From: Ottelia alismoides
Taxonomy: Eukaryota; Streptophyta; Magnoliopsida; Alismatales; Hydrocharitaceae
Length of the DNA: 64,000 nt
NCBI GenBank assembly: GCA_037367405.1
Contig: JAZKJV010002618.1
Coordinates: forward strand, 62,001-126,000
Direction of reading: 5' to 3'
Every line of letters starts with the position of its first letter. The stretch's first letter is position 1. Shown one piece after another: positions 45,183-56,206 of the stretch. The translations under genes and the position numbers were made by a program. Below the pieces are notes generated by a model, which saw nothing but the letters and a program-made list of their open reading frames with translations, was not told where the DNA came from and searched no databases.

Positions 45183-48100
45183 TAATGAATCTCTATTTTA
45201 TCACCATTATTCTTCCATTTTGACCTTTAAACACTAGCTAAATGCATGTAAATATGATTATTGTATAAATAGTGTATAAAATATTGTATAAATAGTGTAT
45301 AAAATAGTGTATAAAATATATTTTGTTCATAATTTATTGTATAATTTATTGTATCAATAGTGTATAAAATATATTTTTTAAAGTCAAAATAAAACAATAA
45401 AGAAAATAAAATAAAAAAGAAATAAAAGGATAAAGGTATTTTATAATCCTAAATTCTGAGACCTATGCATCATGATGACTTGGTCAAAAAGAAATAAAGT
45501 AGGGGGAGATAAGGGTCAAAAATACAATAAAAAACCTAATTTTTACCCTTTAATAATTCATTTTTGGGACCCATTTTTTATTCCTTTTTTCCTTACACCT
45601 CAAATAAAGAAACTTTGTATATGAAAGTTGTAGATAAAAATAAATAGAAAAATATAAAATTGATTTCACACAAAAATAATACACAGTGTACATTTTATAC
45701 TCAGATAAAAATTAAAAACTCAAACATCCCAACCCCATATCTTCTCCATTTGAACTCAAAATTCACCAGATCAACTTTAAATGTATATAACTTTTAATAA
45801 GTTATTTAATGAATGTGTTTCCACTTAATTTGAAGTTACGATGCAAAAGTTAGGTTTTGGACCCTTATTGTACTATATACCATAATAAAATATTCATTTT
45901 ATTTGTTCTTTATAAATGTTATAATTTTATATTTTATAATTTTATATCTATTAAATATTATTTATAATATATGTACATATTTAGAATATAATAAAACCAT
46001 AACAAAAATAATAAAATATAATAGTATACAAAATACATAGATTAATATACTATACTCATACCTATATAATTAATACCTTATTTATTTAAGTGCACATATT
46101 ATATCTCAAAAATAAAAAAAATATTTATGTATATTAAAATAAGTTGTAAATATATACATTATCTATATATAATAATAAAATTTAAAATACAAAATAAAAA
46201 TAAATATATGCAAAACATATCTAAATATACATATAAATGAACCCTTAAAAAGTAATTTGTAATAACTTAAGTTAATAAATAAAAATAAGATTAAAATACT
46301 AGATAAATAATAAATGATTTTTATGTTATACTTAAAAATTGAATAAATTGTTTACTATTTAATTCCTATTTACTTTTATTTTTATTTCAGTTTTGTCCTT
46401 ATACTGCAACATGGAACAATCAGAGGCGGGCCTCGGTTGCCTCGCTGGTTAACGAGCCCCCTCTGACCCTTGGCCCCTGTAGAAGTGTTGACCTCCTACA
46501 TTCATCGATTTTTCCTCATGAATCCTTTCAACATTTTGAGTAGGTCTCTTATTGACTTTTGATCCTTAGTCCTCGCACTTTCACATCTAGGATCTATCTC
46601 GATCAATGGATCATCTACCCGGGCAGAGGCCTTCGCCAAAGACCCCTGTGTATAATATCGCCTCCGAGCACCCTTAGAATTTTGATCCCTCTTCTATAGA
46701 TAACCCCTATATCTAAGACTCTAATCTCCTTCCTAGTGACATCAGGAAGCGATTCAACCCTTCATGGGTCCAATCTGGTGTCGCATCGAGGAGATCCGAA
46801 GCCTGCTGCCTCCTCCATTGGAAGCCCTACTTCAAGTGGTTCTAACCCAGTAAGCTTCTTCTTTTCTCACGTTTTAAATCCTTTAGTGTAGTAGTAGATT
46901 CGAGTTGATCTTTATTTCGAGTAATCATGTATCCTTTAACGTAAATTCCAATCTCGTCATAGGACGGAGCTCAGGCTCCGTCGTTGACTTCCGCCCATAT
47001 CTGAATGCCTCTGCCTCATCGATCACCCTCATATCCTTCCTTGTCACCTTCTGATCACCCCACACACCCTCATTTACCTCAATGCATAAAGTGATAAACC
47101 AGATACCCTCCTTCGCTGGCCACTAGAAATCATTTCCCTGCCTTATTCCTCATCCATCCCAACCCCTGAAGCTATCCAGAGCTTCTCATTTTTATCTATA
47201 ATGTTTCCTACATAACACAGAAAGAATATACCCATTTTAGCGGTCTTTGAGGTTGTACAACTAGCTCCATGTGTCGATCCCCATCTGATCCATGTTGGTA
47301 TACCATCGACCATTTTGTGGAGACCAGTAGATGCATATAGCTCCCAAAACTGTCAAGCACCTCAGGAGAGAGGAAGGTAGCCAGAGTCGTTCTGAAGGAT
47401 TGATGGAAGCTCTGCTTCGTGCAGTTCTGTAGTTGTTCTTCGTGAGCTCCTTATTGTCGTCTCATCAATATTACACCTCTAGGCGTTCAGTTGTAGTTGG
47501 TTCTCCCGCTCCCTCGACTGTCAGATCCGCACTGAGATCTAATCTCGATGCTTCATCAGCGAAGGGTACTAACCATCAGATAGCCATCACGTGGTCAAGT
47601 GAAGCACCCTCCACTGTACGATCAGGCACTTAGTAGGAGTAAATTACATATCTTCGCCCCGATTTTTGTTTATTTCTATTTAGTCTTGTAATTTCACTTG
47701 AACATTTAATATTTTTTTAAAATTTGCATGGAACCCCTGGCTTCTATTTCATATTGTTGTATAGTCTATGCCACATTACCTCACGTGCAGTCCCATGTGA
47801 GGTGGAAATTTTGCATAGAACCCCCTACATTATTTACAATTCTATTTAGTTTATAAACTTTAATATTAGTTGTAACTTTTTGGATAATTTGCACTATAAC
47901 ACTAATTTTTTTAATTGCAAAAATACCCATACTAGTTCATTTATTTTTTGTGCTTGTTTTCTATCTATTAGAAATATCGCCAGTGCTTCAAAATTTGTGA
48001 AAAATTAGGGCTAAATACTTCCTAGCATACACATTCATGTATATTTTTGGAATTTCATTTAGATATTTTAACTTTTTAATAAAAATAAAAGGTGCACATT

Positions 48101-49000
48101 TTACCCCTGTTTGAATTAAAAGTTACTAAAAATATATATAACCTTTTTAAAATATATAAAAAATATTTACATTTTGTTTATTATTGTATTTTCTAACTCC
48201 AAACAAAAATACCTAAAAATAGAAAAAGAAAATCTTTAAAAATAAAAAGGCTCCAAAATCCTTTATGAAAATATAAAAAATCATCAAAAAATCCAAAAAT
48301 AATAATTTACATCTCTGAATTTTCTTTCTATTATATAATATTAATGAAAAATAGTTTTGGAAAATTTAGGATTTATTTACTATTTTTAAATTTGAAAATG
48401 ATTTGATCGATTTTTTAATCCATGTTTTGGGATATTTTTGACTTTAAAAATATATAAAAAAATAAGCAAAAAGTCCCCAAAAATCACAAATATAGTAGAA
48501 ATTTTTATAAAATTCAAAATATCAAATATTGCATTTTCTGTTATTTTATTATATTTATAATTATACTACCTTATAGTTTATATATAGTTATATATTCCTA
48601 TATTATGTATTAAAAAGAAAAATGAATTAAAAATCAGAAAATATAAAAATAAAACAAAAATATAAAATTAAAAACAACTAAAAACAATATAAAATATAAA
48701 ATCTATATACAATTTAAAATTTAAAACCGACGTAAAAATTATAAATACCCCCCAAAAGTCCGAAATTATTTTGTCTTTCTTTATCAATTTTTGATTGTCT
48801 ATCCTAAGTTTTTTTCTTGTATTCGACCACTAATTAACTTGTTCGCTATACATTTCATTGTAGGGTAAATTTTGATTCATACATTGTGTGGGTTAATTAT
48901 AGAATGACCATGTGGTCTTGTGAGTGGTCGTCTCACCGACATTTTATGTTCGCACTCCGTGAGGATATTATTTTAGTCCCTCGCAAAATCCGTGTCATCA
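45183..49000 (+). repeat. Solo LTR, family III (3.8 kb)
   Basis: Starts TAATGAATCTCTATTTTATC (TG decayed to TA) and ends GTGTCATCA. The order of blocks matches the other family-III LTRs. No primer-binding site follows and no PPT precedes it. The flanks ATAGC (45178-45182) and GTAGT (49001-49005) differ only by transitions, so they may be an aged target duplication. The GC-rich middle is 46390-47640. Confidence 0.65.
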
Positions 49001-49806
49001 GTAGTTTATATGGACTGTAGTATTTTGTACTTTCTTTTTTTTAGTTCCCGCTCTTATAAAATCCTATGATATTTCTTCACATATTATTCAACACTATAAC
49101 AAAACGGGTTTACAATAATGCTCTTTAAAAATAGCAATTTATGGTTCTATATTTCACAATGGACGATATGATGACGATTAAAAAAGCATCAGAACCGTTA
49201 TGTTGTATTACAAGTTTACGAAGAATGGGTTATAGAAATAAAGGGGCATATATTAAACAAATTACGCTCAAAGGGATCTTAAATAAAACTATTTATATTC
49301 AAGGTGTTTACAGATGCAGGTGAATTGATTTTTTCCAAAATTTGTATGATGGCTTTAGGGAGTACCTGGAATACTATCCTCAAAAGCAGCTTGTTTGCAC
49401 CATGCACTCGGCCCACATCATGACACCACCTATCATTTTGGGGAAAAATATATAATATAAACCATAACATTTATTAAAGGGGACATTTATGGACATAGTT
49501 TGAACAAGTGACTTCAATCGAATGTTCAAAATTCCAGTCAAACTTAGGTTAAAATATTTACTTCTGATTAAATTCAGGAACATTAAAATATCCCATTATT
49601 CTCTCAGTGTCATGCACGCATCTACGATCCAAAAGAATTACATGATTTACCCTCCAAACTTGTGTTGTTTCTTCTTGTTTCTCCTTACGTCACCTTTCAT
49701 CTAAAAGTCGAGATATTACCTTTTATGTTTTCGAAATAAACCGAAAATAATCAATTCGAAGGATCCCATTCTTGTTTATCCATTTGTGAGCTGTATTCAT
49801 ACCTAA
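49001..49806. other. AT-rich spacer with a CACTA-like end
   Basis: No gene is visible. CACTATAACAAAACGGG at 49092 resembles the CACTA...AAAA termini of plant En/Spm elements and is followed by AT-rich text with 'agaaccgtta' at 49191. No opposite end was found, so this is at most a fragment. Confidence 0.3.
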
Positions 49807-49859
49807 GACCTTGTTCGATTCGAGATCAGAAATAAGGTCTTATTCTCGATCTCTCTCGT

Positions 49860-50070
49860 CCATGTATTCGTACGGCTATTCTCCACACTCGTCCCCTCCG
49901 CCCTATTCCCAGTCGTTCACCAACGGCCCCATCCCTCCCATGCGATCTCTCCTCCTCATCTGCTTCCTGCACCGTGCCTAGATCGGGGCCCTCCCTACTC
50001 CTCTATTGCTTGGACTGCTTTGTCGCCGCCCTACACCCCTGTATGGATCACCCACGAATAAGTAGAGGTA
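49860..50070 (+). other. GC-rich 5' leader of the Harbinger locus
   Basis: Pyrimidine- and GC-rich sequence ending in GAATAAGTAGAG|GTAGGC, which resembles a 5' untranslated exon followed by a splice donor. No good ORF starts here. The T-rich 50080-52560 would then be a 5' intron. Inference from composition only. Confidence 0.35.
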
Positions 50071-50959
50071 GGCTGCTTTTTTCACTGTGGCATCATTGGG
50101 ATGATTTGAATATGTAGGGGTTGCTTTTGACCCTAATCCATAAAAGAAACATGACCTCCCCTTGATCTATCCACTCGACCATGTCATCCTTTATGGAGTC
50201 TAGGATTTCGAATAACAAGTATAAATGGGCCAGAGATAGACCTCTAAGCGCTCATCACGGGACATTGGTGTGCATTTTGCCTTTTACTTGTGTCTGCACA
50301 TTTGTTCTTCCCTTTGCTGGATTGCGAGGTAACCGTTCAACCCATGCTTCCTTTTGGTTCCGTAATCTAGTTGTGTGTTTGCATATGATGCCTTGTTGCT
50401 CTTCTTGGATGTCCGGAATGGTGATGAAGTTGGTTTCCAGTTTACTCAGTGCTTTTGTTTCCGTTATTGTCATGCCTTGATTTGAGTGTTGGTGATCATG
50501 TTACCCTATTTTTATTTGGGTTGCAGTCCGGCTAGGATGTTTCATTCATCTAAGCATGATTTCGCCCTTCATAGGTGGATTTGTATGTACCCTTGTTGAT
50601 GTGTTTCACTCCTCATATGATGCTCATTCAGGCGGATGTTGAGATGTGAGCTTCTCTACAGCTTCTCTATGATGCATTGTTGTTTGTGTTCGATTTATAT
50701 GTTGTGTTCTTGTTTGATGTTTCACTATTAATTTCTCCTGAGATAGACACTTGATGGAAGATGCCAACATGAATATTTTGGTCTTCATTTGATTCCTCAT
50801 TGGGTGCACCTTGAGCTGAGATTAGCTTTGTGATGCCTCGACGTTGCCTTACGGGTGTTTGTTGGATGCAGATCTTTGATTTTTTTATTAGTGTTGCAAA
50901 AGCATGCCATGTTGTTGTTCTCGGATGTACATTTGGTATGGCTTGTTTGATTGTACATC

Positions 50960-52250
50960 CTTCTTTACTGTGGGAGGATTAGCACATGCTCTATTTGCTA
51001 TTTTTGCTCTTCATTTGATGCATCTGATGTTGTTATTTGAGTTGAGAGCCATTCTCCACTGCTTTGTGATGCATAAATTGTTCGCCTTGGATGCCCATCT
51101 TGGGTGATTGTCTATGATGTCATGTCTTGATCAGATAGGTGAATTTCAACATTGTTGCATTGATGTGTGTTTCATTGAAAACACCCCCTGAGGTCTCCCT
51201 TGAAGGGAGGATTTGTATACCCCTCTTTGTTGTACTTGGCCTTTCTTTTGATGCTGACGAATTTCTTTTTTGCACTGAGAGCCGCTCTCTAATGATTGGT
51301 GATGCATCTTTTGTTGGGCTTGACTGTCCATCTTAGTGGCTTCTCTATGATGCAATAACTTGATCTGAGAGAGGCATTGCAACATTGTTGTTTCGATACG
51401 TGTTTCATTGGAAACACCCCTTGAGATCTCCCCTAAGGGGACGATTTCTATGATGCTCTTTGGTGTGTTTGGCCTTCTTTTGCTGCAGAAGTTGTTCTTT
51501 TTTTAGCAGAGAGCAGCTTTGTTGCTACTCTATGATATATTTTTGTTGGGCTTGGATGTCCATCTCAGGTGTTGCTCTACGATTTTTGAGCTTGATTTTG
51601 TAAAGCTTACTTCTATGATGTTCATTTTTTATGTTGATGAAGTTTTTTTTGAGCTGAGAACCATTCTTTGATGCTCGGTGATGCATCTATTGTTGGTATT
51701 GACTATCCATCTATGTTGGTTCTGAATGATGCCTTACCTTGATCTAAGAGATGCATTGCAGTATTGCTGCTTTGATGTGTGTTTCATTGGAAATAACCCA
51801 TGAGATGCCCCCTGATGGGAGGATTCCTATGACCCTCTTTGGTGTGTTTGGCCTTCTTTCGTTGCTGATGCTTTTCTTTTTTTAGCTGAGAACAACTTTG
51901 CTGCTGCTCTATGATGTATTTTTGTCCATCCCGGGTGATGATCTACGATGTTTGAGCTCGATCTGTTAAAGTTTGCTGCTTTGATATTTGTTAAATTGAA
52001 AACAACAGTGATGTTGTTCATTTTTTATGTTGATGATGTTGTTCTTTGATCTAAGAGCCGCTCCTTACTGCTCAGTGATGTATTTTTTTATTTGGAATGA
52101 TGTCCATCTTGAATGTTGCTCTATGATACCATAGCGTGATCTGATAGATGCAATGTTGCATTCCTACTTCAATGTGTGTACCATTGGAAACACCACCTTA
52201 GAGCTCCCTTGAAGGGAAGATTTCTATGACACTATTAGTTGGGTATTCAT
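50960..52250. repeat. Diverged tandem repeat, units of about 230-400 bp
   Basis: The anchor TTTCATTG(G)AAA recurs at 51170, 51403, 51782 and 52179 (as CCATTGGAAA). A second anchor GAG(C/A)C(G/A)(T/C)TC recurs near 51041, 51275, 51650 and 52045, with matching spacing of 234, 375 and 395. Each unit is T-rich and full of TGATG and CTGAG words. The last two units carry an extra 140-160 bp segment ('ttcattttttatgttgatga'). Confidence 0.75.
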
Positions 52251-52581
52251 TCCTGGTTTTCCTTTTACGATTGGAGAGGCCATTTAAATGGTAAAGATTA
52301 CACATAATGCTTTCACACCTACCTCCTTTGATTGTCCATGTATTGAGATGCACTGGAAACTTGTATTATCTCTCATTTTCTTGTGTATCTCCTCGAGCTG
52401 TGGCTATTAGTATAGATGTGAGGACAAACTAATTTACACCTCATTTGACTCATTAATTTTGGACCCTCTACCAACTTATTTGGTTTCTAGTTCACAAAAG
52501 GATCATTGACTTGGACTGCATTTGGGATGGTAAGCTACTGCCTTCTTATTGGAATGTGCCTAAGCCTTGTTAATCTCAACC

Positions 52582-53600
52582 ATGGAAGATGGCCACAAGT
52601 GGTGCAAGCTCATTGGGGGTGCACATTGGGGATGACAAGTCCCATGTCCAGCGAGCGAAATGGACACTTGCGATGAACGAGTGTCTTCTTTAGTTATTCA
52701 ATAAACATTTTGACATTGGGGACCGGGTTGGAGGCTCGTCGACTCTATCGGCTTGACATAGCATCATTGCACACTTCAACATTTAGACCAGGAAAAACTA
52801 GAACAAAGCGAAGCTCAAAAATCGATGGAAAACAATAAAGAAGTATTACATAACATTCGTATACCTGATGACAAAGAGCGATTAGGGGTGGGACCCAATC
52901 TCATGTATAGTAGTCGCACTTGATGAGGAGGTCTGACATATGGTATGTAAGTACGTAAGATCGTAACATAGATTCCTATATCACTTTATAACATTTCATC
53001 ATGTATTGTTGCCTTCAGATCGACAAGGCCTACAAGCCCTATCGAAGGAATTCCTTCCCCCACTACGACCCAATGGATGTAATGGTAGGGGACTACACAT
53101 CAAAGGGTACATTTACCTTCTCTTCCCAGACCGCACCACCAGGGTCGTTTGCAGCCTTTTCTGAGGGGGATACTTGGACACAACACACATTCAAGGATGA
53201 GCTAGAAGGGGAAATTGATGTTCTTGAGTTGCCCGATACAATTGAACCAGGGGGCCAACTAACAATCCCTTAGGTGGAGGCGATGTAGGGATTTAGGGGT
53301 ACTACCTTAGGTACGAAGCATTCTTGGAGTGATGGTTCCCCCAAGCTTCACAAGTTATAGGTGGGGATCTCATTTGTCTAACGACACAATTGTTGGAGCT
53401 GGAAAGGGAGTAGATCCAAGCATGAATCCCGAAGGATGCCCATCAAGGGGTGAAGGAGATTCTGGATGAGTTGGAGTCGTTACTTCCTGGCCTACCACCA
53501 GAGGCACAATTCTGGCTCGCACACAACCTCTGTGTCCCATACGAAAGGATAATCTTAAACCGTGCCAAGTCAGTGCCCACTAAGTTAGTTTCCTAAGTAA
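52582..53600 (+). pseudogene. Decayed Myb/SANT-like protein gene of the Harbinger element
   Basis: From ATG 52582 the frame encodes MEDGHKWCKLIGGAHWG, then a stop. The following codons carry clear Myb/SANT-like landmarks: AKWTLAMNECLL, LKNRWKTIKKYY and GWDP...ALDEEV. These are interrupted by stops (for example after ECLL) and end near 52950. After a likely intron ending in ttgccttcag (53020), a second part (IDKAYKPYRRNSFPHYDPMD, to 53273) continues. In PIF/Harbinger elements this protein binds the ends and partners the transposase. At least four stops mean it is not functional. Confidence 0.7.
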
Positions 53601-53849
53601 GCATTCAGCTCAACGACAGTTAGGGAAGAATCACCATTGTTGTGTCGAGCGTTGCGATGATGCCAATATGATTGGATGCCTTTTTATTATTGTATGTTTA
53701 GTAGTAGGAAATGTTGTTATTGTCTTACATTATCTGGGTTGAAATAATTTTATGTCTTGACGAATATTTTGTCATACTTTAGCCTTTAATTTGGGCCTCT
53801 TTTTTATTACAATCTGCTCTCAACATAGTGATGTTGACTCCCGGTGATC

Positions 53850-55206
53850 CCATACATATGCATTTTGCAAGTAATTTTAGGATCTCTACCTCAGCAATGG
53901 AGGGCATGGTGGCTATCACCACGATGAGGTACAACTTGATCATGTGGAACATGACATATCTATGTGACATCCTACATGATGAAGAGGATGGAGAGAATAC
54001 ACGTGGCAGTTACATCCCTCAAGTTCCAAAGCACATGTCCATGCGTACAAGCCATATATGGATCCAGGAGATGTTGAACAGTCACTTTGGTTGATCGTAT
54101 GAGGTTTTCTGGATGTATCCCAACACCACCTTACCTCTATGCACCATCTTAAAAGAATAGCGGGCTTGAAGTATTTGAGGCACCTAATGGCCGAGGAGTC
54201 CTTCTGCATATTATTGTATTACCTTGGCCATAACGTGAAGAATATGGTGCTTTCTGAACATTTCCAATACTCCGGTGATACCATTTCAAATCATCTCAAT
54301 GATATCCTCGCACACATTGTCTGCCTCAACGATCACTTCATCCACTTGTCGGCGGAAGAGTTCTCGACCCCAGATGTTATTCTTCATAATAGCAACTTCT
54401 ATCCATATTTTAAGGTAATCTATCATAGTAGACATCTCATGCCCACATCAAACCTTTTTATCTCAGTAAAATATATTGGAAAGTGATATCTAATTTTAGG
54501 ATGTGATTGGAGCGATTAACGAGATGCTTATCGACGCGAATGTACCTGTAACTATCATTCCAAAGTTTAGGAGCATGAACCAAACGCTGGCACATAATGC
54601 CATGGCATGTTTCTACTTTAGTTACAGATTTATATATGTCACCGCCAACTGGGATGGGACAGCCGTTGACATGAAGGTGTTGAGGTGGACCTTGGACGAG
54701 GGCGATTTTCGTGTACCAACTGGATGGAAGTTCCTTCGAGACTGCAGATACGCTAACACGGATACCTTCCTCATGTCATATTGTGGAGTCATTGTGCACC
54801 TACCCCATTTTAGGGCTTGGAGAGGCCATATCGTAGGCCCGAGGAGATGTACAATCACAAGAACTCACAACTTCGATCATACGTCAAACGAACATTTGAG
54901 ATAATGAAGGCTCGCTTGAAGGCAATCAATGAACGATCGTTCTATAGCTTCAAAAAGCAAGTGATGGCAGTTATGACGTGTTATATCGTTAACAACTTCT
55001 TTCTTGATGTCCAAAGTGAGGATCAAATATCCAATGTATTTACACACGGCTCAGCAGAATGTCGGGTCCCTACAAAGCGAACGGTGAATGATGAGGACTT
55101 TGACAACAACTTTGGGGGAAGTGATGCCAGGTTCTCAAACGAAGACATCCAAGCCAGAGAGGTGTTGTGTGACGATTTGGCAACGACTATGTGGGAGGGT
55201 GCTTAG
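53850..55206 (+). pseudogene. Decayed PIF/Harbinger DDE transposase
   Basis: Pieces in order: N-terminal part 53828-54094 (SHIWIQEMLNSHFG, then a stop and SYEVFWM); helical part 54139-54420 (LGHNVKNMVLSEHFQYSGDT, ending FYPYFK); a likely intron 54421-54499 (AAG|GTAATC to TTTTAG|GAT); catalytic part 54500-54830; frameshift near 54820; C-terminal part to 55206 (RPYRRPEEMYNHKNSQLRSY). The family's three acidic residues fall at AINEML (Asp to Asn), LRDCRYAN (Asp kept) and YVKRTFEIMK (Glu to Lys). Two of three are lost and the frame is broken, so it cannot cut or join DNA. Confidence 0.8.
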
Positions 55207-55423
55207 CTATCTTGCTTTTTGTATTTCCTCTCTACGTATTTTCTTAATAATGTTCTGTGTCCCACTGCTTTGGATAAAACAACGATGATGTATCCATATT
55301 GTATTGAGGAAAACTTTATGTCCAACATTACCGATGGACTACAATCATAATTTGTTGCTAATTTGCTCGTGATAATGATTTCATATATCGATGATGATTC
55401 CAAAATTATCAAAGAACCATTAC

Positions 55424-56206
55424 GGACGAGTCTCCATTTCATCACCTTTATTCTATCATTTTGGCCTTAAAATACCTAGCTAATGCATGTAAATAGCATT
55501 AATTTATACAAATAAATATTCATTCTTTATTGCATTTATTGTGTATAAAATATAGTTTTTAATGTCAAAGTTGTATAATAAAGAAAATAATAGAAAAATA
55601 ACTAAATGCTAAAGGTATTTTATGATCCTAAACCCCGAGACCTAGGCATCTTGATGATCGGGTCGACAAGGAATAAAGTAGGGGGAGATAACAACCAAAA
55701 ATCACCTAAAATTCCTATTTATTTATTCATCATTAGTTCATTTTTGGCACCTATTTTATAATTTTTATACCTCAAATCAATAAACTTTGTACATGAAAGT
55801 TGTAGATAAAATTGTATACAAAAATACAAATCTAATTTCATACAAAATAATATACATGTACTTTTTGTACTCTAAGGCTCTGTTTGGTTACAGGGTTGAG
55901 CAGGGTTGGGTTAGACCAACCCGGGGTACCCCACCTTCCAACCCTCCCAATCCTCCTCACAGTTTACTATTCACGGGGGTGCCCTAACCCAACCCAACCC
56001 TGCCTAACCCTGCAACCAAACGAACCCTAAATAAAATTCTAAAATCCCAACTTCCAAAACCCATATCTATCATAAAAACTCAAAATGTATCAAAATCTAC
56101 TTAATTTTATATAATTTTAATAAGCTATTTAATGAAGGTGATTTCATATTTTTTGGAACTAAGGTGTGAAAGTTAGGTTTTAGAACACTATTGTACAATA
56201 TATTAT
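55424..56206 (+). repeat. Plus-strand family-III LTR, first part
   Basis: Starts as a decayed TGATGAATCTCC (GGACGAGTCTCC) and tracks the solo LTR at 45183-45880: TCTCCATTTCATCACC, 'gaaagttgtagata', 'aagttaggtttt'. It contains a MITE at 55876-56027. It continues at 59280 after a reverse-strand solo LTR. Confidence 0.7.
55876..56027. mobile_element. Tourist-like MITE, 152 bp
   Basis: TAA duplications (55873-55875 and 56028-56030) flank about 40-bp inverted repeats: GGCTCTGTTTGGTTACAGGG at the left and, read inward from the right, GGGTTCGTTTGGTTGCAGGG. Both continue into (G)GCAGGGTTGGGTTAG. TAA duplications fit PIF/Harbinger. The whole element can fold into a hairpin. It has no coding capacity and would depend on a Harbinger transposase from elsewhere. 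Confidence 0.9.

Larger units (their letters stand above)
49807..55423 (+). mobile_element. Decayed PIF/Harbinger transposon
   Basis: It contains the two genes typical of this superfamily in the same orientation: a Myb/SANT-like gene (52582-53600) and a DDE transposase (53850-55206). The left end is placed at GACCTTGTTCGATTCGAGAT after a TAA. The first bases include an inverted repeat with GAGATC (49822) and GATCTC (49848). The right end is not seen; an LTR begins at about 55424 and probably interrupts it. Confidence 0.7.

Noticed and set aside
49092..49320. Complete CACTA element starting at 49092
   Set aside because: Only one end-like motif is seen; no opposite terminus, 3-bp duplication or transposase.
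50181..50480. 99-codon frame in the Harbinger leader
   Set aside because: Cys/Phe/Val-rich frame in T-rich DNA, no domain, and it lies in the likely intron.
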